Positions 1 through 5,274 of a stretch of 11,206 nt of DNA are shown one piece after another. The stretch is taken from NCBI GenBank assembly GCA_002292945.1, contig DBCG01000027.1, positions 5,606-16,811 of the forward strand, in the 5' to 3' direction. The stretch's first letter is position 1. The number at the start of each line of letters is the position of its first letter. Source of the DNA: Proteobacteria bacterium UBA964. GTDB lineage: Bacteria; Pseudomonadota; Gammaproteobacteria; Steroidobacterales; Steroidobacteraceae. The notes beneath the pieces are model-generated. The model saw nothing but the letters and a program-made list of their open reading frames with translations. It ran no database searches and was not told the origin of the DNA. Position numbers and translations under genes: made by a program.

Positions 1-204
1 CCCGCTGCGCTCGCCAAGGAGCGTGCCGAGGTGGTGGCCGGTCTCGCCGTGGTGCCGCCCGGCGGCAAGCTGCTGGTCTGGAACGGCGAACGCAGCCGTG
101 AGTACTCGGCAGCCGAGATCAAAGAATTCGTGGGCGCGCGCGCCCAGCGCGGCGCCGTGCTCACCCGGGGTTGGCGTGCCGTGACGCGGCTCGAGGTCAG
201 TTGA
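1..204 (+). CDS. parC: DNA topoisomerase IV subunit A, C-terminal end (partial)
   Basis: The frame is open from the first base to a TGA at 202-204 and gives the last 67 residues of a protein whose start lies outside the window. The segment VPPGGKLLVWNGERSR followed by SAAEIKEFVGARAQRG and RGWRAVTRLEV lines up, from memory, with the tail of E. coli ParC (LPPQSTLTIHVGKRK, then a G-R-x-x-RG block, then RGLQRIDRVEI). ParC is the DNA-cleaving subunit of topoisomerase IV, which unlinks daughter chromosomes; this tail would belong to its DNA-wrapping C-terminal beta-pinwheel domain. The catalytic tyrosine is not in view. The gene converges on purU, and the two stop regions overlap by 8 bp. Identification rests on a short fragment. 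A GyrA tail is the main alternative. Confidence 0.72.
   Translation, partial: PAALAKERAEVVAGLAVVPPGGKLLVWNGERSREYSAAEIKEFVGARAQRGAVLTRGWRAVTRLEVS
131..146. repeat. 16-bp perfect GC palindrome inside parC
   Basis: TGGGCGCG is followed directly by its reverse complement CGCGCCCA. The core is an alternating (GC)n run. It lies in parC codons, about 50 bp before the convergent overlap with purU. It could form a short hairpin, but such palindromes arise easily in DNA this rich in GC, so no function is assigned. Confidence 0.3.
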
Positions 205-1054
205 AGACGACGGTCTTGTTGTCGTTGAGCACCACGCGGTGCTCGAGATGCCAGGTGACCGCGCGCGACAACACCGCGCTCTCGATGCCTCGGCCGATCG
301 CCTCGAGCGCCGCGGGAGAATGCGCGTGCGTCACGCGCTCGACCGACTGCTCGATGATCGGGCCTTCGTCGAGGTCGTCGGTCACGTAGTGCGCCGTGGC
401 GCCGATGATCTTCACGCCGCGCGCATGCGCCTGCGCATAGGGCTTGGCGCCCTTGAAGCTCGGCAAGAAGGAGTGGTGGATGTTGATGCAGCGGCCGGCG
501 ATGCGGGCGCTGAAGGCCGGTGTCAGGATCTGCATGTAGCGCGCGAGCACCAACAGATCGGCACCGCTGTCCTGCATCAGCTGCAGGATCTGCCCTTCCT
601 GCACGACCCGGTTGGCCGAGTTCACCGGCATGAAGTGGTAGGGCAGGCGGTTGAATTCGGCGAACTCGCGCATGTCCTCGTGGTTCGAGACGACGCCCAC
701 GATGTCCGCCGGCAGCTGGCCACCACGCCAGCGGTGTACCAGGTCGTAGAGGCAGTGGCCGAACTTCGACACCGCCACCAGCACTTTCGGGCGATGGCCG
801 AGGTCGTGCAGTTCCCACTTCATGTCGAAGCGCGCTGCGACCGGTCGGAACGCCGCCCTCAAGGCCTCGAGACCAGGGAATCTCGGGCCGGCGGCGCCGA
901 ACACCACCCGCATGTAGAACATCTGCGTTTCAGGATCATTGAACTGCGCCGATTCGACGATCGAGCCATCGTGGTCGGCGAGGCAGGTGGCGACAGCGGC
1001 GACGATGCCCTTGGAATCCGGGCAGCGCAGGACGAGGACGAGGGGGGTGTTCAT
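197..1054 (-). CDS. purU: Formyltetrahydrofolate deformylase
   Basis: PurU hydrolyses 10-formyl-THF to THF and formate in the cytoplasm; it balances the one-carbon pool and supplies formate for purine synthesis. The 285-residue product is close to the E. coli length (about 280). The N-terminal 80-90 residues form an ACT-type regulatory domain (LVLRCPDSKGIVAAVATCL). A formyltransferase fold follows, with the catalytic triad of this superfamily visible: Asn191 and His193 in INIHHSFLPSF, and Asp226 in HYVTDDLDEG. An upstream in-frame ATG at 1090 would add 12 unlikely residues. ATG 1054 puts the family's typical hydrophobic first strand at the N-terminus. No Shine-Dalgarno sequence precedes this ATG; instead a perfect TATAAT lies 6 bp upstream (see the promoter entry). 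The stop overlaps the end of convergent parC. Confidence 0.95.
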   Translation of the reverse strand: MNTPLVLVLRCPDSKGIVAAVATCLADHDGSIVESAQFNDPETQMFYMRVVFGAAGPRFPGLEALRAAFRPVAARFDMKWELHDLGHRPKVLVAVSKFGHCLYDLVHRWRGGQLPADIVGVVSNHEDMREFAEFNRLPYHFMPVNSANRVVQEGQILQLMQDSGADLLVLARYMQILTPAFSARIAGRCINIHHSFLPSFKGAKPYAQAHARGVKIIGATAHYVTDDLDEGPIIEQSVERVTHAHSPAALEAIGRGIESAVLSRAVTWHLEHRVVLNDNKTVVFN

Positions 1055-1065
1055 GGCGCGATTAT
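1052..1065. repeat. 14-bp start-site repeat, copy 1 (purU)
   Basis: CATGGCGCGATTAT occurs here and at 5261-5274. Read on the minus strand it is ATAATCGCGCCATG: the end of a -10 box, a 6-bp spacer and a start codon. Both copies occupy the same position relative to a minus-strand gene (purU here, psd there). Confidence 0.5.
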
Positions 1066-1090
1066 AGGGCGCGCCGGCCGTATCCGGCAA
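1055..1090 (-). promoter_or_regulatory. purU promoter, probably giving a leaderless mRNA
   Basis: On the minus strand a perfect -10 TATAAT (1066-1061) lies 18 bp from a -35-like TTGCCG (1090-1085, four of six consensus bases). Only CGCGCC separates the -10 from the purU ATG at 1054. The expected transcription start, about 7 nt past the -10, therefore falls on or next to the A of the start codon. The box sits in the 51-bp gap after epmB, so purU has its own promoter even if epmB transcripts read through. Confidence 0.55.
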
Positions 1091-1105
1091 AACGCCGAGT
1101 CATGT

Positions 1106-2158
1106 TCAGGCGGTGTCCAAGCCCGCCGCCAGCACCACTTTGGCCTCCTCGCCCGGCACCTCGCGCACGAGGCGCGGCACCAAGTAGCCGGGCAGCGCGC
1201 GCGCGAGCGCATCGACGATCGCGCGGCCGCGCGCCTCGTCCACATCGAAGTGCGCGGTGCCGTTCACCGCATCCGTGAGATGCAGGTAATAGGGCAGCAC
1301 ACCGAGCGCATGCAGCCGCTTGGAGAGCGCGACGAGCGTCGCGGCATCGTCGTTGACGCCGCGCAGCAGCACGCTCTGGTTGAGCAGCAGCGCGCCGGTG
1401 TCGCGCAGCCGGGCGATGGCTTCGACGGCGTCGCCCTCGAGCTCCTGCGCATGGTTCACATGTAGCACCACGGTCACGCGCCACGGCAGGCCCTTGATCC
1501 ACTCGACGAGGCCGTCGTCGACGCGCGAGGGCAGCACGATGGCGTTGCGGGTGTGCAGACGGAGCGATCGCAGGTGCGGGATGTCCGCGAGCTCGCGGCC
1601 GAGCGTCTGCAGGCGCGCGTTGCCGAGCGACAGCGGGTCGCCGCCGCTCAGGATCAGCTCCTCGATCGACGGGTCCGCGGCGAGGGCGGCGATGGCGTCG
1701 TGCCAACGGCCGGTTTCGCTCTGCTGGTCCTCGTACGGGAACTCCCGACGGAAGCAATAACGACAGTGCATCGCGCAGGCGCCGGTGGCCACGAGCAGCG
1801 CACGGCCACGGTATTTGTGGAGCAGACCCGGTGCCCGGCGTGCGTCGGCTTCCTGCAGCGGGTCGCTGCTGCGTCCGGCCGTGGGCTCAAGTTCCTCGGC
1901 CACCGGCAGCACCTGACGCAGCAAGGGATCGGCCGGATCGCCGCGACGCATACGCGCCACGAAGCTGCGCGGCACCCGCATCGGGAACGCCCGCGCCGCC
2001 TCGCGCGCGGGCCCGACCCACGACTCGGGCAGGCCGAGCAGCGACGCGAGTTCTACGGGGTCGGTCACGGCTGCCGCGAAATCGGCCTGCCAAGAGGCAC
2101 CCGGCCGCGGGGGGGATGCGGCGGTCGGCTGGCGGGTGAGGGGGGTTGCGGCTATCAT
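1106..2158 (-). CDS. epmB: EF-P-(R)-beta-lysine synthase / L-lysine 2,3-aminomutase
   Basis: EpmB is a radical-SAM, PLP-dependent enzyme that converts (S)-alpha-lysine to (R)-beta-lysine, the donor that EpmA attaches to EF-P. The 350-residue product matches the family (E. coli YjeK, 342). The iron-sulfur motif CxxxCxxC is Cys128, Cys132 and Cys135 in CAMHCRYCFRREFPYED. The block PGLLHKYRGRALL before it, SGGDPLSLGNARLQ after it, and LLNQSVLLRGVNDD with GVLPYYLHLTDAVNGTAHF near the end are typical. Lys340, near the C-terminus, is the likely PLP lysine (inferred from position). I chose ATG 2158 because AAGGG lies about 5 nt upstream. ATG 2182 would add eight residues (358 in all) and has no ribosome-binding site. 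The gene diverges from its substrate-partner gene efp and is followed 51 bp later by purU. Confidence 0.94.
   Translation of the reverse strand: MIAATPLTRQPTAASPPRPGASWQADFAAAVTDPVELASLLGLPESWVGPAREAARAFPMRVPRSFVARMRRGDPADPLLRQVLPVAEELEPTAGRSSDPLQEADARRAPGLLHKYRGRALLVATGACAMHCRYCFRREFPYEDQQSETGRWHDAIAALAADPSIEELILSGGDPLSLGNARLQTLGRELADIPHLRSLRLHTRNAIVLPSRVDDGLVEWIKGLPWRVTVVLHVNHAQELEGDAVEAIARLRDTGALLLNQSVLLRGVNDDAATLVALSKRLHALGVLPYYLHLTDAVNGTAHFDVDEARGRAIVDALARALPGYLVPRLVREVPGEEAKVVLAAGLDTA
2153..2158 (+). promoter_or_regulatory. Candidate -10 of the efp promoter
   Basis: TATCAT (five of six consensus bases) lies about 54 bp before the efp ATG, so transcription would start near 2165 and leave a leader of roughly 48 nt. 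I see no good -35 at 16-18 bp spacing. The last three bases (CAT) are the complement of the epmB start codon, so the box overlaps the start of the divergent gene. Weak on its own. Confidence 0.3.
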
Positions 2159-2180
2159 GAGCGCCCTTTTCGGGCCCGGC

Positions 2181-2209
2181 ATTCTGGGTCACAGCGCACG
2201 AGAATCCAA
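2181..2209 (-). promoter_or_regulatory. Candidate epmB promoter
   Basis: On the minus strand TTGGAT (2209-2204) and CAGAAT (2186-2181) are separated by exactly 17 bp. They match the consensus at three and four of six positions. Transcription would start near 2174, leaving a short leader that carries the AAGGG ribosome-binding site and ends at ATG 2158. Correct spacing and position support it; the weak hexamers do not. Confidence 0.32.
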
Positions 2210-2212
2210 GCC

Positions 2213-2782
2213 ATGGGCAGCTACAACACCAGCGAATTCAAGTCCGGCCTCAAAATCCTCCTCGATGGCGTCCCCTTCGTCATCGTCGAGAACGAGATGG
2301 TCAAACCCGGCAAAGGGCAGGCGTTCAACCGCGTGCGCGTGCGCAACCTCAAGACCGGTCGCACCGTCGAGAAGACCTGGAAGTCGGGCGATTCGGTCGA
2401 GGCCGCCGACGTCATGGACGTCGACATGCAGTACCTCTACCAGGACGGCGACTTCTTCCACTTCATGGTGCCCGACAACTTCGAGCAGCACACCGCGAGC
2501 AAAGAAGCGGTCGGCGATGGCGCGCAGTGGCTGAAGGACGGCGTCACCTGCATCGTCACGCTCTGGAATGGCGTGCCGCTCGTCGTGACGCCGCCGCCGC
2601 ACATCGAAGCGCTCATCGTCGAGACCGACCCCGGCGTGCGCGGCGACACCGCGACCGGTGGTCAAAAGCCCGCGAAGCTCGAGACGGGTGCGGTCGTGCG
2701 CGTGCCGCTCTTCATCAATCAGGGTGAAGTCATCAAGGTCGACACCCGCAGCGGCGAGTACATCTCTCGCGCGAAGCAGTAA
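2213..2782 (+). CDS. efp: Translation elongation factor P
   Basis: EF-P binds between the ribosomal P and E sites and rescues ribosomes stalled at polyproline stretches. The 189-residue product matches the family (E. coli 188). It has an N-terminal KOW-like domain (1-64) and two OB-type domains. The loop MVKPGKGQAF carries Lys34, the residue that receives (R)-beta-lysine from EpmA. The C-terminal family signature KVDTRSGEYISR is intact. The start is fixed by homology (MGSYNTSEFKSGLKI) and a modest GAGA about 9 nt upstream; in-frame sequence before it, back into the epmB region, is not conserved protein. Lys34 with epmB and epmA nearby shows that this is the beta-lysylated branch, not the rhamnosylated (Arg32, EarP) branch. 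Confidence 0.98.
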   Translation: MGSYNTSEFKSGLKILLDGVPFVIVENEMVKPGKGQAFNRVRVRNLKTGRTVEKTWKSGDSVEAADVMDVDMQYLYQDGDFFHFMVPDNFEQHTASKEAVGDGAQWLKDGVTCIVTLWNGVPLVVTPPPHIEALIVETDPGVRGDTATGGQKPAKLETGAVVRVPLFINQGEVIKVDTRSGEYISRAKQ

Positions 2783-2795
2783 GTCCGCGACGCGT

Positions 2796-2820
2796 CAGCC
2801 CATCCGGCTGTCTGATCAGC
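2796..2820. other. Short inverted repeats between convergent efp and msrC
   Basis: The 33-bp gap between the two stops holds CAGCC-N5-GGCTG (2796-2810), then the palindrome CTGATCAG (2812-2819), which overlaps the msrC stop. Position suggests a transcript end for both genes, but no T-run follows in either direction, so this is not a convincing intrinsic terminator. Confidence 0.25.
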
Positions 2821-3340
2821 CGAGCGACGCCACCAGCGTCGCCGCGATCTTCTCGAGCCCGGCCTGATCGGTCGCATCGAAGCGACCGAGGACCGGACTG
2901 TCGAGGTCCAGCACGCCGATCAGTCCGCCGTCCGCCGCGCGGATCAACGGCACCACGATCTCCGATCGCGAAGCCGCATCGCAGGCGATATGGCCAGGGA
3001 AGGCGTGCACGTCCGGCACGAGCTGCGTGCGGCGTTCGGCCGCAGCCGTGCCGCAGACCCCGCGTCCGAGCGCGATACGCACACAGGCGGGCTTGCCCTG
3101 GAAGGGGCCGAGCACGAGTCCCCCCGAGTCACCGTCCGCGCCGCCCTGCGATGCCGGGTGCAGCAGGTAGAACCCCGCCCAGTTGAGCTGCGGCAGCGCG
3201 GCATAGAGCAGCGCTGAAGTGTTGGCGAGGTTCGCGATCGTGTCGCGCTCGCCCGCGAGCAACGCGCCAAGCTGCGCGTCGAGCTCGCGATAGCCTGCCG
3301 CTTTATCGGTGAAATCCGGGGCCGGGAAATGACTGCTCAT
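2816..3340 (-). CDS. msrC: Free methionine-(R)-sulfoxide reductase (GAF domain)
   Basis: MsrC (fRMsr, E. coli YebR) reduces free L-methionine-(R)-sulfoxide in the cytoplasm using a GAF-fold active site. The 174-residue product is essentially one GAF domain. All three family cysteines are present: Cys86 (PACVRI), Cys96 (GRGVCGTAA) and Cys120 (GHIACDAASRSEIVVPL); so is the closing GVLDLDSPVLGRF. A loop of about ten extra residues (62-74, rich in Gly and Asp) sits before LVLGPFQGK compared with E. coli. The start is ATG 3340, which overlaps the epmA stop as ATGA and has GGAG 6 nt upstream. The frame stays open to 3691, but that extension is epmA in another frame. It is the last gene of psd-epmA-msrC. 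Confidence 0.93.
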   Translation of the reverse strand: MSSHFPAPDFTDKAAGYRELDAQLGALLAGERDTIANLANTSALLYAALPQLNWAGFYLLHPASQGGADGDSGGLVLGPFQGKPACVRIALGRGVCGTAAAERRTQLVPDVHAFPGHIACDAASRSEIVVPLIRAADGGLIGVLDLDSPVLGRFDATDQAGLEKIAATLVASLG

Positions 3341-4317
3341 GCGTGCTCCGAAGGGAAGGCGATGATCTCGTCGATGTGGGTGGCGCCGGTGGCGACCATC
3401 ACGCAGCGGTCGAAGCCGACCGCGACACCTGAACAGGGCGGCAGCCCCGCCGCGAGCGCGGCCAGAAGCCGAGGGTCGGGCGCCCGCTCTGGCAGGCCCG
3501 TCGCGCGGCGCGCGAGGTTGTCGGCAGCGAAGCGTGCCGCCTGTTCGGAGGCATCGCCCAACTCCTCGAAGCCATTGGCGAGTTCGATGCCGTCCGCATA
3601 GACCTCGAAACGCAGCGCCACAGATGCGTCGTCCGGGTCGAGACGCGCGAGCGCCGCCTGAGACGCTGGGTAATGGGTCAGCGCGAGCCACTGACCATGG
3701 CCGAGCGCGGGACCGAGGCGCGCGCCCACCAGGAAATCGAGCAGCTCGTCGCGCAGTGTCGTGTCGTCTGCGCGCGGCGTCGTCGGTGCCGTCACGAGCC
3801 CTGCCGCCTGCGCCAGCGACGCGAGCGCTGGCAGCGGCGTCGTGAACGGGTCGAGGCCGAAATGCTCGCGGAACGCGTCACGGTAGCGGCGGCGGATCAA
3901 GGGCCGCGGTGCTCTGCCAGTCTGAGTCATCCAAAGATCGAGCAGGGCCGCGACCTCATCGACGAGCGCGTCCATGCTCCAGCCGCAGCGATACCACTCG
4001 AGCAGCGTGAACTCGGGGTTGTGCAGCCGACTGCGTTCGTCCCCGCGCGCCACCCGGCAGAGCTGCCAGATGTCGCCGCTGCCTGCGGCGAGCAGGCGCT
4101 TCATGGCGTACTCGGGCGAGGTGTGCAGGAACATCGCACGATCGCCCACGGTCGCCGGCACCGAGACGAGGTGCCGGTCGGTGACCGCAGCGTTCACCAG
4201 GACCGGTGTCTCGACCTCCAGCAGTCCACGACCTTCAAAGAAAGAACGGGTGGCGGCGACGAGCCGTGCTCGCTCGGCGAGCCGTGCACGGGTCGCGCTC
4301 GGACGCCACTCGGTCAT
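3337..4317 (-). CDS. epmA: EF-P-lysine lysyltransferase (GenX/PoxA)
   Basis: EpmA activates (R)-beta-lysine with ATP and transfers it to Lys34 of EF-P. It is a class II lysyl-tRNA synthetase catalytic core without the anticodon-binding domain, and the 326-residue length fits (E. coli 325). Visible blocks are EVETPVLVNAAVTD (motif 1 region), TSPEYAMKRLLAAGSG, motif 2 at about residues 83-107 (CRVARGDERSRLHNPEFTLL), FEVYADGIELANGFEEL, and motif 3 at 297-308 (GVAVGFDRCVMV). The start is ATG 4317 (MTEWRPSATRARL); the longer reading frame to 4419 lies inside psd. Only 10 bp separate the psd stop from this ATG, and the end overlaps msrC by 4 bp, so all three are probably cotranscribed. Confidence 0.95.
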   Translation of the reverse strand: MTEWRPSATRARLAERARLVAATRSFFEGRGLLEVETPVLVNAAVTDRHLVSVPATVGDRAMFLHTSPEYAMKRLLAAGSGDIWQLCRVARGDERSRLHNPEFTLLEWYRCGWSMDALVDEVAALLDLWMTQTGRAPRPLIRRRYRDAFREHFGLDPFTTPLPALASLAQAAGLVTAPTTPRADDTTLRDELLDFLVGARLGPALGHGQWLALTHYPASQAALARLDPDDASVALRFEVYADGIELANGFEELGDASEQAARFAADNLARRATGLPERAPDPRLLAALAAGLPPCSGVAVGFDRCVMVATGATHIDEIIAFPSEHA

Positions 4318-4327
4318 CGGTGCCGCT

Positions 4328-5263
4328 TCAGTCCGCGCCGGCGGCGCTGCCTGCGCCCGACAGACGGCGACCGATCGTCTCGCCCATCCGCACCGTCTGT
4401 CCGGAGGCGAGCCCCGCACGCCACTCGATGGTGTCGGGCGGGAACAGCAGGATCACGGTCGAGCCCATGTTGAAGCGCCCGACCTCCTCGCCGCGGGCCG
4501 CCGCGAACGCAGCGCCGCCCGCGGACGGTGCGATCGGCAAGCGCTCGAGACGCCGTGACCGGCGCGGTGCGACCTCGCCGTGCCAGATGGTGTCCATGCT
4601 GCCGACATTGAGCGCGCCGATGAAGAGCAGCGCGTGATGCAGCCCCGGTGTCCCGGTGCCGCCGTCCTCGAAGAAGAGGTTCACCCGCTCGTTGCGTGCG
4701 AAGAGGTTCGCGACACCGTCTGCGGTGGTGCGGTTGACGCTGAAGAGGCGCCCCGGCACGAACCACGCATCGCGCAGCACGCCGGGCAGCGCCATGTGGA
4801 TACGGTGGTAGTTGTAGGGCGCGAGATAGATCGTGGCGAAGCGCCCGCCGCGGAAACGGGCGACCCAGTCTTCGCGACCGGCGAGCAGCGCATCGAGCGT
4901 GTAGTGCCGACCCTTGGCCTGCAGCAGACGATCGTCCTCGATGTCACCGAGTTCGCTCACCGTGCCATCGACCGGGCAGGCGAGGGCGGCGGGGTCGGTG
5001 GGCAGGGGGCGTGCGCCGGGCTGCAACGCGCGCGTGAAGAACGCGTTGAAGGATGCGTAGGCGAGCGGATCGGTGCGCACGGCATCCGAGAGGTCGGGTC
5101 TGAAACCGCGCACGAAGGATCTGATGAGCAGGTCCTTGAACCAGGGCGTCTGGCTGCGTGCGGCGGCATGCACGAGCCGCGAGATGCCATGCTGAGGCAG
5201 CACATGCTGCAAGGCGACGAAAGCGCGCGCGCCGAGGCTGGGCGAGGCAGAATGGGCATCCAT
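4328..5263 (-). CDS. psd: Phosphatidylserine decarboxylase proenzyme
   Basis: Psd decarboxylates phosphatidylserine to phosphatidylethanolamine at the inner membrane. The 311-residue precursor fits the family (E. coli 322). The self-cleavage site is Gly267-Ser268 in RFNMGSTVILLF (E. coli has LGST). Ser268 becomes the pyruvoyl group of a short alpha chain, leaving a beta chain of 267 residues. The catalytic Asp and His contexts are present (CPVDGTVSELGDI and YNYHRIHMALPG), as is FSVNRTTADGVANLFARNER. ATG 5263 fits the family N-terminus; extension to 5389 would add Arg-rich sequence antisense to prmB. No Shine-Dalgarno sequence is seen, but GATAAT lies 6 bp upstream. Its ATG shares two base pairs with the ATG of divergent prmB. 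Confidence 0.95.
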   Translation of the reverse strand: MDAHSASPSLGARAFVALQHVLPQHGISRLVHAAARSQTPWFKDLLIRSFVRGFRPDLSDAVRTDPLAYASFNAFFTRALQPGARPLPTDPAALACPVDGTVSELGDIEDDRLLQAKGRHYTLDALLAGREDWVARFRGGRFATIYLAPYNYHRIHMALPGVLRDAWFVPGRLFSVNRTTADGVANLFARNERVNLFFEDGGTGTPGLHHALLFIGALNVGSMDTIWHGEVAPRRSRRLERLPIAPSAGGAAFAAARGEEVGRFNMGSTVILLFPPDTIEWRAGLASGQTVRMGETIGRRLSGAGSAAGAD

Positions 5264-5274
5264 GGCGCGATTAT
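5261..5274. repeat. 14-bp start-site repeat, copy 2 (psd/prmB)
   Basis: Identical to 1052-1065. Here the CATG at its left end also supplies the prmB ATG on the plus strand (5262-5264), so the module is read as promoter plus start for psd and as the first codons (M-A-R-L) of prmB. Confidence 0.5.

Noticed and set aside
239..1465. 408-codon plus-strand open frame opposite purU and epmB
   Set aside because: Antisense to two conserved genes and crossing their junction; Arg/His-rich shadow sequence.
2159..2182. Upstream start for epmB at ATG 2182
   Set aside because: It lacks a ribosome-binding site, while ATG 2158 has AAGGG at good spacing; the added eight residues are not conserved.
1553..2212. 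N-terminal extension of efp back to 1553
   Set aside because: It is antisense to epmB and Arg-rich. EF-P starts at 2213 at its normal length of about 188 residues.
2796..2810. Hairpin between efp and msrC as a bidirectional terminator
   Set aside because: The stem is only 5 bp and there is no T-run on either strand; kept only as an inverted repeat.
3341..3691. N-terminal extension of msrC upstream of ATG 3340
   Set aside because: The extra 117 residues are epmA read in another frame; the GAF protein already has full family length from 3340 with a good ribosome-binding site.
3673..4473. 266-codon plus-strand open frame opposite epmA and psd
   Set aside because: Arg-rich antisense frame with no family features. 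EpmA on the other strand is certain.
5248..5253. CAGAAT 8 bp before the prmB ATG as a matching plus-strand -10
   Set aside because: It would fit the -10-next-to-ATG pattern, but only four of six bases match and no -35 is visible.
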